DNA of 64,000 nt from Klebsiella quasivariicola. GTDB lineage: Bacteria > Pseudomonadota > Gammaproteobacteria > Enterobacterales > Enterobacteriaceae. The notes beneath the pieces were generated by a model. The model was not told where the DNA came from. It saw only the letters and a list, made by a program, of their open reading frames with translations, and ran no database searches. Where the stretch lies: NCBI RefSeq assembly GCF_002269255.1, contig NZ_CP022823.1, positions 4,836,001 to 4,900,000 of the forward strand, in the 5' to 3' direction. Position 1 is the first letter of the stretch. Each line of letters starts with the position of its first letter. This document shows positions 8,863 to 22,393 of this stretch, one piece after another. Made by a program: the position numbers and the translations under genes.

Positions 8863-9499
8863 ATTGCCAGCCGATGACCTGCATATGTCTCGCAAGGTAT
8901 TTCGGGCAGCATCCATACAGGCAATCGTCCCTCTTTGTATAACAAATTTTCCGACTTATAAACCAGATCAAGTTAACAAAGTGTTAATGATATAGCTCAT
9001 TAAGACAAAAAATAGGCTGAATGTTTACCGATCGTCGCAATAAATGGGGAGAGAAGTATACAGCGCAGGCGTAATTTTTCACGTTACCTAACGCGTTATT
9101 TTACTGGCGGGGAAAGCTGCACCACTATTTTGCAGAAAAACAAAATAATAGCGCGAAAATAGAAATAGAAATAGAAATTTAATCGTAGCTGCTAATAATT
9201 ATTTTTTCGACTCGTATCATTAGATAAATTCACCACCCGGTCACCACCCATGTGTATTAGTCACGTTATTTTGCGAAGCAATAAGATAGCTATTCTTTCC
9301 GCAGCGCTGTTAAGGCTGTTTATTGACACTATCGGTGCTGCAGATATCTGAAACAACCCGCCCGGATAGCATTATTGACCTCGGCAATCTGCTGCATTGA
9401 TGACTTCGCGATCAGAAAGCGGCTAAGGATCCGTAGCCCCGGTAAGCGCCGCGCCACCGGGGACACATACCGGCACGGTTTCCCGGACGACACAAACGC
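8863..9499. other. Gene-free AT-rich stretch downstream of the rrn operon
   Basis: No gene is supported. The stretch is AT-rich between about 8940 and 9340, including a short run of AGAAAT units near 9160-9180. The remaining part (9400-9499) is GC-rich and leads into the rrn terminators. The promoter of the small membrane protein gene should be at its left edge. Confidence 0.5.
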
Positions 9500-9524
9500 A
9501 AAAAGCCCATCCGTCAGGATGGGC
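9500..9524 (-). terminator. rrn T2-like terminator
   Basis: An 8-bp stem (9505-9512 with 9517-9524) is followed on the minus strand by TTTTTGCGTTTG. Sequence and position match the second terminator of E. coli rrnB as remembered. Confidence 0.88.
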
Positions 9525-9660
9525 TCTTCACTTGTTTGATGCCTGGCAGTTTATGGCGGGCGTCCTGCCCGCCACCCTCCGGGCCGTTGCTGCGCAACGT
9601 TCAAATCCGCTCCCGGCGGATTTGTCCTCCTCAGGAGAGCGCTCACCGACAGACAACAGA

Positions 9661-9694
9661 CAAAACAAAAAGCTCAGTCTTCCGACTGAGCTTT
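9661..9694 (-). terminator. rrn T1-like terminator
   Basis: An 11-bp stem (9669-9679 with 9684-9694) has a four-base loop and on the minus strand runs into CTTTTTGTTTTG. It lies 13 bases past the 5S gene and matches E. coli rrnB T1. Between T1 and T2 there is a second partial copy of the 5S 3' end (TTTGATGCCTGGCAGTT at 9534-9550), as in E. coli rrnB. Confidence 0.9.
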
Positions 9695-9706
9695 CTGCTT
9701 TATTTG

Positions 9707-9826
9707 ATGCCTGGCAGTTCCCTACTCTCACATGGGGAGACCCCACACTACCATCGGCGCTACGGCGTTTCACTTCTGAGTTCGGCATGGGGTCAGGTGG
9801 GACCACCGCGCTAGTGCCGCCAGGCA
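9707..9826 (-). rRNA. rrf: 5S ribosomal RNA
   Basis: These 120 bases on the minus strand start TGCCTGGCGGC and end AACTGCCAGGCAT, with the terminal helix intact and the central section matching enterobacterial 5S rRNA. It is the last gene of the rrn operon, directly followed by the T1 terminator. Confidence 0.97.
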
Positions 9827-10019
9827 AATTCTTTGTGCTCAGTACGCCATTCTTTATCGCATCAGCCGCGTTGCCTTCGCTCGTAAAGTCAGTCACATAC
9901 TTCAGTATGCTCCTTCCTTTCCTTCGCTTGCCGCCTTGCTGCTGCGCAAATTATTGCGTACTCAACTCTGAATCTAAGCTGAAAATTCTCTCAATCCGCC
10001 AAAACATCTTCGGCGTTGT

Positions 10020-12921
<2,902 letters not shown>

Positions 12922-13103
12922 TCACAACCCGAAGATGTTTCACTTCTGATTGCGAAAATTTGAGAGACTCGAACACACTTAAACAGTGTGTCGTTTCAAT
13001 TTTCAGCTTGATCCAGATTTTTAAAGAGCAAATATCTCAAACGTCACCCGAAGATGAGTTTTGAGATATGTCGGCACGCGTCTTTCACTCACGAACCAGC
13101 AAG

Positions 13104-13179
13104 TGGCGTCCCCTAGGGGATTCGAACCCCTGTTACCGCCGTGAAAGGGCGGTGTCCTGGGCCTCTAGACGAAGGGGAC
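13104..13179 (-). tRNA. gltT: tRNA-Glu(TTC)
   Basis: This 76-base tRNA includes an encoded CCA. The acceptor pairs GTCCCCT with AGGGGAC, the anticodon loop is CCTTTCACG with anticodon TTC, and the T arm is GGGTTCGAATCCC. It lies in the 16S-23S spacer; a single Glu tRNA there is the arrangement of the rrnB/C/E/G type. The allele symbol is assigned by analogy only. Confidence 0.96.
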
Positions 13180-13264
13180 ACTGAAGTCTCAATCGCAAGA
13201 CGCCTTGCTTCTCTACTTTCATCAGACAATCTGTGTGAGCACTACAAAGGCAGGTTCTTTAAGG

Positions 13265-14804
<1,540 letters not shown>

Positions 14805-14909
14805 AAGTTTGATGCTCGTGAATTAAACTTCGTAATGAATTACGTATGTTCACTCAGAGACTTGGTATTCATTTTTCGTCCGAGGACGTTAAGAATCCAT
14901 GTCACTTTG

Positions 14910-14948
14910 AGTGCCCACACAGATTGTCTGATAAATTGTTAAAGAGCA
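14910..14948 (-). promoter_or_regulatory. rrn leader antitermination region (boxA)
   Basis: On the minus strand the leader reads TGCTCTTTAACAATTTATC followed by CAGACAATCTGTGTGGGC, the boxA/boxC type antitermination sequence of enterobacterial rrn leaders. A second TGCTCTTTAAAAATC lies in the 16S-23S spacer near 13016-13030. These recruit NusB/S10 and the SuhB complex to prevent Rho termination of the long RNA. Confidence 0.8.
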
Positions 14949-14986
14949 GTTGCGACGCGCTTTAGCGCTCTGTCGCGAGGTGGCGT

Positions 14987-15014
14987 ATATTACGCTTTCC
15001 TCTTTCAGAGTCAA
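14987..15014 (-). promoter_or_regulatory. rrn P2 promoter
   Basis: On the minus strand TTGACT (15009-15014) and TAATAT (14987-14992) are separated by 16 bases, matching rrn P2 sequences of E. coli. Confidence 0.85.
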
Positions 15015-15096
15015 CCCTGAATTTCAGGATTTTTCTCTTCAACCGAACCGGCTGTTTGTGTGAAGTGATTCACATCCGCCGTGTCAGTGGGAGCGC

Positions 15097-15150
15097 ATTA
15101 TAGGGAGTTCGCCGGAAGTAGCAAGCGTTAAAATAGAAAAATCTTATCGA
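15097..15150 (-). promoter_or_regulatory. rrn P1 promoter with UP element
   Basis: On the minus strand the -10 TATAAT (15097-15102) and -35 TTGCTA (15119-15124) are 16 bases apart, followed by the GC-rich discriminator GCGC typical of stringently controlled rrn P1. An A/T-rich UP element (GATTTTTCTATTTTAA) lies at about 15127-15150. Fis sites would be expected further up but were not resolved. Confidence 0.85.
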
Positions 15151-15396
15151 CCGCTCACTATTTGAACTTTTCGCTTATTCATCCTCTTACCATTAAAGCC
15201 ACCATCCCAGTGTTCATGCGGCCTGCAGCGCAGTTTACGCCAGGATCGGTTTTTGACAAAAATGTGATTTTTCTCTCTTACCCAACGCCATTATCGCGCC
15301 GATGGTGAATTAAGCACCACTCTTGACCCACGACAAAGCGCCCACCCGGCCCCCATTTCTATAATCAGGCCCGTTTCTTCTTACTGGTAATAATCG

Positions 15397-16518
15397 ATGG
15401 CTTATCAACTCAACATTAACTGGCCCGAGTTTTTAGAGAAGTACTGGCAAAAGCAGCCGGTGGTATTAAAAAACGCGTTTCCGGACTTCGTCGACCCGAT
15501 TACGCCGGACGAGCTGGCCGGATTAGCCATGGAGCCGGAAGTCGACAGCCGGCTGGTCAGCCTGAAAAACGGCAAATGGCAGGCCAGCAACGGGCCTTTT
15601 GAACATTTCGACGGGCTGGGCGAGACCGGCTGGTCCCTGCTGGCTCAGGCGGTAAATCACTGGCATATGCCCGCCGCCGAGCTGGTGCGCCCGTTCCGCG
15701 TACTGCCAGACTGGCGCCTGGACGACCTGATGATCTCCTTCTCCGTCCCGGGCGGCGGCGTCGGCCCACATATCGATCAGTATGATGTCTTTATTATTCA
15801 GGGCATGGGCAGCCGTCGCTGGCGCGTGGGCGATAAGCTGCCGATGCGTCAGTTCTGCCCGCATCCGGCACTGCTGCACGTCGATCCGTTCCCGCCGATC
15901 ATTGATGAAGATCTGCAGCCGGGCGACATCCTCTATATTCCACCAGGATTCCCACACGACGGCGTGACCCACGAAACGGCGCTGAACTACTCCGTCGGCT
16001 TCCGCGGGCCAAACGGCCGCGACCTGATCAGCAGCTTCGCCGACTATGTGCTGGAGAACGATCTTGGCGGCGAACACTACAGCGATCCGGACCTCACCTG
16101 CCGCGAGCATCCGGGCCGGGTTGAAGAGTATGAGCTCGAACGTCTGCGCACCATGATGATCGACATGATTCGCCAGCCGGAAGACTTTAAACAGTGGTTC
16201 GGCAGTTTCGTCACCACCCCGCGTCACGAGCTGGATATTGCGCCGGCGGAACCACCGTATGAAGAAGAAGAAGTGGTCGATGCGCTTCTGGGTGGCGAAA
16301 AGCTTTCCCGCCTGAGCGGCCTGCGCGTTCTGCATATCGGCGACAGCTTCTTCGTGCATAGCGAACAGCTGGATACCACTGATGCCGAGGCGCTGGATGC
16401 ATTGTGCCGCTATACCTCGTTAGGCCAGGAAGAGCTCGGCAGCGGCCTGCAGAATCCGGCGTTCGTTAGCGAACTGACGCGCCTGATTAATCAGGGCTAC
16501 TGGTACTTCGAAGAGTAA
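15397..16518 (+). CDS. roxA: 50S ribosomal protein L16 arginine 3-hydroxylase RoxA (YcfD)
   Basis: This 373-residue Fe(II)/2-oxoglutarate oxygenase of the JmjC/cupin group hydroxylates Arg81 of ribosomal protein uL16. The facial metal triad is intact: H125 and D127 (GPHIDQYD) and H187 (IPPGFPH), at the same residue numbers as E. coli YcfD. The C-terminal winged-helix and dimerisation region follow. In E. coli the gene is next to phoPQ; here it lies beside a copper two-component system and an rrn operon. An inverted repeat downstream (16534-16542 with 16551-16559) could end transcription, though it has no T-run. Confidence 0.93.
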   Translation: MAYQLNINWPEFLEKYWQKQPVVLKNAFPDFVDPITPDELAGLAMEPEVDSRLVSLKNGKWQASNGPFEHFDGLGETGWSLLAQAVNHWHMPAAELVRPFRVLPDWRLDDLMISFSVPGGGVGPHIDQYDVFIIQGMGSRRWRVGDKLPMRQFCPHPALLHVDPFPPIIDEDLQPGDILYIPPGFPHDGVTHETALNYSVGFRGPNGRDLISSFADYVLENDLGGEHYSDPDLTCREHPGRVEEYELERLRTMMIDMIRQPEDFKQWFGSFVTTPRHELDIAPAEPPYEEEEVVDALLGGEKLSRLSGLRVLHIGDSFFVHSEQLDTTDAEALDALCRYTSLGQEELGSGLQNPAFVSELTRLINQGYWYFEE

Positions 16519-16610
16519 GAGAACGGCAATACTGCGGGCAGCCACCTGGCGCTGCCCGCTATCTCTCAGACATTATCCAGACAACTCGCCCCCATCACCT
16601 CCACCACTGA

Positions 16611-16931
16611 TTAGAGAGCTGGAATTTGTTGGCGATGCGCTTTTGCTTCCGCCTGATGGGCAAACGCCTGGCCATTATTCAGCGATTCATGAAATACCGC
16701 AGCCTGTTCATGTTCATTCATTTGTGAAAAAGAACGCGGCTGTTGCGGGGAGGCAAGATTGTCGCCCACCTGCGCAAGATGCCCCTGCGCCATCTGCTGA
16801 TGGGCCGGCGACTGCCCGTTGTTCATCATCTCATGCGCCAACGCCGCGTTGTGATGGGTCATTTCCGCAGCATTCGCCACACTTGCTGCAAAAATAACGC
16901 TGATAGCCACGATAGTGCGTACTGTGTTCAT
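16611..16931 (-). CDS. silE: SilE/PcoE-like periplasmic Ag/Cu-binding protein
   Basis: The 106-residue protein has a signal peptide (MNTVRTIVAISVIFAASVANA) and a His/Met-rich mature part with an internal repeat (AHEMMNNGQSPAHQQM and HESLNNGQAFAHQAE). The stretch FSQMNEHEQAAV strongly recalls the C-terminus of plasmid PcoE and SilE, which are unfolded metal sponges in the periplasm. It is shorter than SilE (about 143 residues), so it probably binds fewer ions. It lies on the same strand just after cusS, exactly where silE sits relative to silRS. GGGAGAAAGAGA precedes the start. I saw no CusR box directly upstream, so it may be read through from cusRS or have its own promoter in the 117-base gap. 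Confidence 0.8.
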   Translation of the reverse strand: MNTVRTIVAISVIFAASVANAAEMTHHNAALAHEMMNNGQSPAHQQMAQGHLAQVGDNLASPQQPRSFSQMNEHEQAAVFHESLNNGQAFAHQAEAKAHRQQIPAL

Positions 16932-17048
16932 TCTCTTTCTCCCTACAGATTAATGAAAGTATGTTTTCAGCAGGGAGAATAAAATAATAGCTCTGTCGCC
17001 AGCGTGACCGCATTATGACGAAGCCGTCAGATGAGGTCGTTATGGCGC

Positions 17049-18482
17049 CTATTTCGGCAACACCACAATAAACCGCGTCGAGCGCTGATCGGACTGCACC
17101 GCCACGCTGCCGTGGTGGGCGCTGACGATAGATTTCACAATCGCCAGGCCGATGCCGCTGCCCTCGCCTTTGCGCTGGCGGGAGGGGTCGACGCGATAGA
17201 AACGGTCAAACAGGCGCGGCAGATGCTCGGCGGCAATCGGCGTACCGGGGTTCTCCACCACCAGGCGGATCGTCTCGGCGCTTTCGCTCAACTGGATAGT
17301 CACCGCCTGGCCGGCAGGGGTATAGCGGATCGCGTTCGACAGCAGGTTGCTGATCGCTCGCCGAAGCATCAGCGGATCGCCAGTCACCCGGCAGTGGCTA
17401 CCAACAAAGCGCAGCGCCACCTCTTTCTCTTCCGCCCACGCTTCAAAGAATTCAAACACCTTATGCACTTCATCGGCCAGATCCAGCGCCTGTTGCTCGG
17501 GGATCAGCTGGTTATTATCCGCCTGGGCGAGGAACAACATATCGCTGACCATCCGCGACATCCGCGAGAACTCTTCAAGATTGGAATACAACACCTCTTC
17601 CAGCTCCTGCTGGCTGCGGCTCTGGCTTAAGGCGATTTCGGTTTGCGTCACCAGGTTGGTAATCGGCGTACGGATTTCATGGGCGATATCGGCGGAGAAG
17701 TTGGACTGGCGGGTAAAGACATCCTCTATCCGCTCCAGCATATGGTTAAACGACAGCGCCAACCGCTCCAGCTCGATGGGCACCGCCTGTGGATCAAGGC
17801 GTACATCGAGATCCCGGGAGGTAATATTCTGGATCTGGCGGCTGATCTGGCGGATCGGCTTATGCCCCTGATAGACCACAAACAGCACGATGGCAATGAT
17901 CAGCAAACTGATTATCGTCGCCGCGGAAATCAGCTTCGCTTTCAGCTCATTAATATAGTGCAGGTGAAAATCGATGGATAAGGCCATCAGCAGGTGGTAC
18001 GCCGGTTTGCCGTCCGCCTGCTTGCCCAGCGGCAGCATAATCAGCCGCCAGGCGCGGGTTTCCATTGGATGATTATCATGCACCATTGCCCGCGACTGCG
18101 GGTCAGTCCATGAAATGACATTCCCGTCGCGGAGCTGCATCGCCAGCCCCGGCGTACTCAGCATATGGCTGAGATCCGGCCCGTCGGGTGACTGAAACAG
18201 AATATTGCCCTGGCCGTCGTCCAGACAGATAAAAACGTTGGCGTAACCCGCAATGATATTCCTCACGATCTCCAGCCGCCGCGCCTGCGGATAGTCGGCG
18301 TGGTCGAGGACCGTCTCCAGCGTGGTGCTGAGCTGCTTGAGATCGTGAACGTCGCGTTCTTCAAAGTGGGCCTTCACCGAATGGATCATGATCCAGGTGA
18401 AGGCAAAGAAGGCGATGATGGTGGCTAGGCTAATAAAGAAGGTCAGCCGGGTGGCCAGGGAAAAGGGGCGCTTAGCGGCCAT
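17049..18482 (-). CDS. cusS: Copper/silver sensor histidine kinase CusS/SilS
   Basis: This encodes 477 residues. An N-terminal helix (TFFISLATIIAFFAFTWI) and a second near residue 185 frame a periplasmic sensor domain, followed by HAMP, HisKA (H-box SADIAHEIRTPITN) and HATPase (N, G1 and G2 boxes; GEGSGIGLAIV). I chose the start MAAKRPFSLATRL at 18480-18482; it overlaps cusR by eleven bases. The E. coli CusS periplasmic loop with its His-Gly-Met run is replaced here by a shorter loop with a few His/Met (MVHDNHPMETR). It senses periplasmic Cu(I)/Ag(I) and phosphorylates CusR. Confidence 0.92.
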   Translation of the reverse strand: MAAKRPFSLATRLTFFISLATIIAFFAFTWIMIHSVKAHFEERDVHDLKQLSTTLETVLDHADYPQARRLEIVRNIIAGYANVFICLDDGQGNILFQSPDGPDLSHMLSTPGLAMQLRDGNVISWTDPQSRAMVHDNHPMETRAWRLIMLPLGKQADGKPAYHLLMALSIDFHLHYINELKAKLISAATIISLLIIAIVLFVVYQGHKPIRQISRQIQNITSRDLDVRLDPQAVPIELERLALSFNHMLERIEDVFTRQSNFSADIAHEIRTPITNLVTQTEIALSQSRSQQELEEVLYSNLEEFSRMSRMVSDMLFLAQADNNQLIPEQQALDLADEVHKVFEFFEAWAEEKEVALRFVGSHCRVTGDPLMLRRAISNLLSNAIRYTPAGQAVTIQLSESAETIRLVVENPGTPIAAEHLPRLFDRFYRVDPSRQRKGEGSGIGLAIVKSIVSAHHGSVAVQSDQRSTRFIVVLPK

Positions 18483-19155
18483 CCGGCACCTCAAGCATAT
18501 AGCCGACGCCGCGCACGGTCTGGATTAGCTTCGGCTCGAAGTCATTATCGATTTTGGCGCGCAGCCGCTTCACCGCCACGTCGATAGCGTTAGTGTCGCT
18601 GTCGAAATTCATATCCCAGACCTGCGAAGCAATTAACGACCGCGGAAGCACCTCGCCCTGATGGCGCAGGAAGAACTCCAGCAGGGTAAACTCCTTGCTA
18701 GTCAGTGAGATACGAGTCGCGCCGCGCATCACCTTGCGGCTGACCAGATCGACACTGAGATCGGCCGCCTGAAACTGGCTTTCGACGATGACCGCCGCCC
18801 CGCGACGCAATAGCGTGCGCACCCGCGCCAGCAGTTCCGCAAAAGCAAAGGGCTTCACCAGATAGTCGTCGGCGCCCAGTTCCAGCCCCTTCACCCGATG
18901 CTCAATAGTGCCAAGCGCGGTGAGCAGCAGGATCGGCATGCCTTTATTGGCGGCGCGCAGCATGCGGACGATATCCCAGCCGTTCACATCCGGCAGCATG
19001 ATGTCGAGGATCAGCAGATCGTAATCGCTGGTCATCGCCAGGTGATAGCCGTTGAGGCCGTTATCGGCCAGGTCGACGACGAAGCCGGCCTCGGTGAGCC
19101 CTTTGGTCAGGTACTCTCCGGTTTTCTTCTCATCTTCGACAATCAAAATCTTCAC
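18472..19155 (-). CDS. cusR: Copper/silver response regulator CusR/SilR
   Basis: This is a 227-residue OmpR/PhoB-type regulator with an N-terminal receiver domain (phospho-acceptor in LLILDIMLPDVNG, Lys in YLVKPFAF) and a C-terminal winged helix (TSKEFTLLEFFLRH, SDTNAIDVAVKRLR). The best start is GTG at 19153-19155: AAGGAG lies six bases before it and the protein then has the length and start (KILIVEDEKKTGEY) of E. coli CusR. It shares the intergenic region and the CusR box with cusCFBA and should activate both directions. Confidence 0.94.
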   Translation of the reverse strand: MKILIVEDEKKTGEYLTKGLTEAGFVVDLADNGLNGYHLAMTSDYDLLILDIMLPDVNGWDIVRMLRAANKGMPILLLTALGTIEHRVKGLELGADDYLVKPFAFAELLARVRTLLRRGAAVIVESQFQAADLSVDLVSRKVMRGATRISLTSKEFTLLEFFLRHQGEVLPRSLIASQVWDMNFDSDTNAIDVAVKRLRAKIDNDFEPKLIQTVRGVGYMLEVPDGR

Positions 19156-19230
19156 GGCAGGCTCCTTCACGCGCGCTTCGTGCGGGTATTCAATTTTAGA
19201 GAAGCGCCTCCGGATAGCAATGAAATATCA

Positions 19231-19256
19231 GGAAAATGACAGTTTTGTCATTTTCC
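19231..19256. promoter_or_regulatory. CusR box (palindromic operator)
   Basis: A near-perfect palindrome lies between the divergent cusR and cusC starts: GGAAAATGACA at 19231-19241 and TTGTCATTTTCC at 19245-19256. It fits the CusR consensus AAAATGACAA-NN-TTGTCATTTT with one change. It is 70-80 bases from each start codon and so can serve both promoters. Confidence 0.88.
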
Positions 19257-19326
19257 TGTCACGCGTTGAACAGAGCCCGCTACGTAAAGTAGCCGCCATG
19301 GATAAATCGTCGAAACGTCTGCCGCC

Positions 19327-20712
19327 ATGCGTTCAATACAGCTACTTACCCTCAGCGTGATATTTGCCTTAACCGGCTGTGTCTCGCTCGCTCCGGACTA
19401 CCAGCGCCCCGCCGCGCCGGTGCCGCAGCAGTTCTCACTCAGCCAGAACAGACTGGTTGCCGCAACGGCGGATTACCAGAAGACCGGCTGGCGCACCTTT
19501 TTCGTCGACCCGCAGGTGAAAAGCCTGATTAGCACCGCGCTGACCAACAACCGCGATTTACGGATGGCGACGCTGAAAGTGCAGGAAGCCCGCGCCCAGT
19601 ACCGGGTCACCGACGCCGACCGCTACCCGCAGGTTAACGGCGACGGCAGCACCACCTATGGCGGCAAGCTTAAAGGCGACACCACCACCAGCAGCGATTA
19701 TGCCGCCGGCCTGAATCTCAGCTACGACCTCGACTTCTTTGGCCGGTTGAAAAACCTCAGCGAGGCCGACCGGCAGAACTTCTTCGCCAGCGAAGAGGCG
19801 CGGCGCGCGGTGCATATCCTGTTGATTGCTAACGTTTCACAAAGCTACTTCAACCAGCGGCTGGCGGCGGCGCAGCTGCAGGTGGCGAACGACACCTTAC
19901 AGAACTATCAGCAGTCTTACGCTTTCGTTGAAAAACAGCTGCTGACCGGCACCACCACCGTGCTGGCGCTGGAACAGGCGCGCGGCATGATCGAAAGCAC
20001 CCGCGCCGATATCGCCAAACGTCAGGGCCAGCTGGCGCAGGCCAATAACGCCCTGCAGCTGCTGCTCGGCAGCTATCAACGGCTGCCGGACGATAGCGCC
20101 AGCAGCGCCATCGATCTGCAAGGCGTCACTCTGCCGCCATCGCTCTCCTCAGCGATCCTGCTGCAGCGGCCGGATATTCTGGAAGCGGAACACAGCCTGC
20201 GGGCGGCTAACGCCAATATCGGCGCCGCGCGGGCGGCCTTCTTCCCGTCGATTACCCTGACCAGCTCGCTCTCCGGCAGCAGCAGTGAGCTCTCCAGCCT
20301 GTTTAACGCCGGCAACGCGATGTGGAACTTCATCCCCAAAATCGAGCTGCCGATTTTCAACGCCGGGCGTAATCAGGCCAACCTCGATCTGGCGGAGATC
20401 CGCCAGCAGCAGCAGGTGGTCAACTATGAGCAAAAAATACAGTCCGCTTTTAAGGAAGTGGCCGACGCGCTGGCCCTGCGTCAGAGCCTGGCCGATCAAA
20501 TTGCCGCCCAGGAGCGTTATCTCACTTCACTAAATATCACCCTGCAGCGCGCTACTGCGCTCTATCGCCACGGCGCGGTCAGCTACATCGAAGTCCTGAG
20601 CGCCCAGCGCGACATTTTCACCACCCGACAAACCCTGCTGGAACTCAACTATTCCCGTCAGGCAAATGAAATCACCCTGTTCACCGCCCTCGGCGGCGGC
20701 TGGATGGAATAA
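19327..20712 (+). CDS. cusC: Cu(I)/Ag(I) efflux outer-membrane factor CusC
   Basis: This 461-residue TolC-family lipoprotein has a signal peptide ending in a lipobox (FALTGCVSL, Cys18), followed by the duplicated OEP domain with long helical hairpins and beta-barrel strands. It forms the outer-membrane channel of the CusCBA tripartite pump. The ATG at 19327 lies about 70 bases from the CusR box. CusF starts 17 bases after its stop, so the four structural genes form one operon. Confidence 0.94.
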   Translation: MRSIQLLTLSVIFALTGCVSLAPDYQRPAAPVPQQFSLSQNRLVAATADYQKTGWRTFFVDPQVKSLISTALTNNRDLRMATLKVQEARAQYRVTDADRYPQVNGDGSTTYGGKLKGDTTTSSDYAAGLNLSYDLDFFGRLKNLSEADRQNFFASEEARRAVHILLIANVSQSYFNQRLAAAQLQVANDTLQNYQQSYAFVEKQLLTGTTTVLALEQARGMIESTRADIAKRQGQLAQANNALQLLLGSYQRLPDDSASSAIDLQGVTLPPSLSSAILLQRPDILEAEHSLRAANANIGAARAAFFPSITLTSSLSGSSSELSSLFNAGNAMWNFIPKIELPIFNAGRNQANLDLAEIRQQQQVVNYEQKIQSAFKEVADALALRQSLADQIAAQERYLTSLNITLQRATALYRHGAVSYIEVLSAQRDIFTTRQTLLELNYSRQANEITLFTALGGGWME

Positions 20713-20729
20713 CCCAAGGAGTCCCGAAC

Positions 20730-21074
20730 ATGAATTCACTCTCTAAAATCGCCCTGTTCACCCTGCTTTCTGGCGCGGTGTTCGCGGCCCAGGCTGCCGA
20801 CCCGCACGCCGGTATGGCAATGCACGAGCAACCCGCTGCCGCGCAGACGCAAAGCATCACTGGCAAAGGCGTCATTAAAGCTATTGATATGGATAGCAAA
20901 AAAATCACCATCGCCCACGAGGCCATCCCGGCGGTGAACTGGCCGCCGATGACCATGCGCTTCACCATCACCCCGCAGACGCAGCTCAACAATGTGAAGG
21001 TCGGCGACAGCGTGGACTTCACCTTCGTTCAGCAGGGCAACCTGTCGCTGTTACAGGATATCCGCGCCCAATAA
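20730..21074 (+). CDS. cusF: Periplasmic Cu(I)/Ag(I) chaperone CusF
   Basis: The 114-residue precursor has a signal peptide cleaved near QAADPH. The metal site is visible as H63, W71, M74 and M76 (AHEAIPAVNWPPMTM), the same spacing as H36/W44/M47/M49 of mature E. coli CusF, where Trp caps the bound ion. The small OB-fold domain follows. It delivers periplasmic Cu(I)/Ag(I) to CusB. An MHEQ/HAGMAM stretch just after the signal peptide adds further potential ligands. Confidence 0.93.
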   Translation: MNSLSKIALFTLLSGAVFAAQAADPHAGMAMHEQPAAAQTQSITGKGVIKAIDMDSKKITIAHEAIPAVNWPPMTMRFTITPQTQLNNVKVGDSVDFTFVQQGNLSLLQDIRAQ

Positions 21075-21119
21075 CCGTTCGGCGACGGTAGGCCCCCTCA
21101 ACAACTGAATGGACGACAC

Positions 21120-22382
21120 ATGGCATCCCTGACACTGAAAAATACGGCGCTGATCCTCGGCAGCATGCTGATTGGCGGCGCGCTTACCGCGGCGCTGTAC
21201 GCCCGACTGACGCCGACCCACGCTGCCGCTCCAGCGGCCGAGCAGCAGCGTAAAGTGCTGTTCTGGTACGACCCGATGTACCCGAATACTCGCTTTGATA
21301 AACCGGGTAAATCGCCGTTTATGGATATGGATCTGGTGCCGAAATACGCTGATGAGGAGAGTGCCGCCGCCGGTGCGCCGGGGGTGCGTATCGACCCGAC
21401 GCAGACCCAGAATCTCGGCGTAAAAACCGCCGCGGTCAGCCGCGGGCCGCTGCGCTACGCCCAGACCTTCCCGGCCAACATCAGCTATAACGAGTATCAG
21501 TACGTGATTATGCAGGCGCGGGCGGCGGGCTTTATCAATAAAGTCTATCCGCTGACCGTCGGCGACAAAGTCAAGCAAGGCACGCCGTTACTCGAGCTGA
21601 CCATCCCGGACTGGGTGGAAGCGCAGAGCGAATATCTGTTGTTGCAGGAGACCGGGGGCACCGCCACGCAGGTCGAGGGGATCCTCGAGCGTTTGCGCCT
21701 CGCCGGAATGCCGGATGACGATATCCGCCGCCTGAAAACCACACGTAAAATCCAGACCCGCTTTACCCTCAAAGCACCGATCGACGGCGTGATTACCGCC
21801 TTCGATCTGCGTGCCGGAATGAACATCGCCAAAGATAATGTGGTGGCGAAAATTCAGGGCATGGACCCGGTGTGGGTCAGCGTGGCGGTTCCGGAATCCA
21901 TCGCCTGGCTGATTAAAGACGCCTCGCAGTTCGCCATTCAGGTTCCCGCCTGGCCGGGCAAAACCTTCAGCATCAACAAATGGACGATTCTCCCCAGCGT
22001 CGATAGCGCCACCCGCACCCTGCAGCTGCGCCTGCAGGTCAACAACCCGGATGAAGCGCTGAAGCCGGGAATGAACGCCTATCTGAAACTGACCAGCGAA
22101 AGCGCGCCGATGCTGCTGATCCCATCAAAAGCGCTGATCGACAGCGGCAGCGAGCAGCGAGTGATTACCGTGGATAACGAAGGTCGCTTCGTGCCGAAGC
22201 TGGTACAGGTATTCCATGAATCCGCCGGCGTTACGGCCATTCGCAGCGGTTTGCAGGAGGGCGAAAAAGTCGTCGCCAGCGGCCTGTTCCTGATCGACTC
22301 GGAAGCCAATATCTCCGGCGCGCTGGAGCGCATGCGCGCGCAGACTCCCGATACAGCGGCCACTGCCGCCCACGCGCACTGA
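21120..22382 (+). CDS. cusB: Cu(I)/Ag(I) efflux periplasmic adaptor CusB
   Basis: This is a 420-residue RND-type membrane fusion protein with an N-terminal signal/anchor (LILGSMLIGGALTAALYA). The metal-binding N-terminal segment is present (FWYDPMYPNTRF and PFMDMDLVPKY), holding the Met residues that accept Cu(I)/Ag(I) from CusF. The barrel, lipoyl and alpha-hairpin domains follow, and the C-terminus is His-rich (AATAAHAH). It bridges CusA and CusC. Confidence 0.93.
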   Translation: MASLTLKNTALILGSMLIGGALTAALYARLTPTHAAAPAAEQQRKVLFWYDPMYPNTRFDKPGKSPFMDMDLVPKYADEESAAAGAPGVRIDPTQTQNLGVKTAAVSRGPLRYAQTFPANISYNEYQYVIMQARAAGFINKVYPLTVGDKVKQGTPLLELTIPDWVEAQSEYLLLQETGGTATQVEGILERLRLAGMPDDDIRRLKTTRKIQTRFTLKAPIDGVITAFDLRAGMNIAKDNVVAKIQGMDPVWVSVAVPESIAWLIKDASQFAIQVPAWPGKTFSINKWTILPSVDSATRTLQLRLQVNNPDEALKPGMNAYLKLTSESAPMLLIPSKALIDSGSEQRVITVDNEGRFVPKLVQVFHESAGVTAIRSGLQEGEKVVASGLFLIDSEANISGALERMRAQTPDTAATAAHAH

Positions 22383-22393
22383 GGAACGGAACA

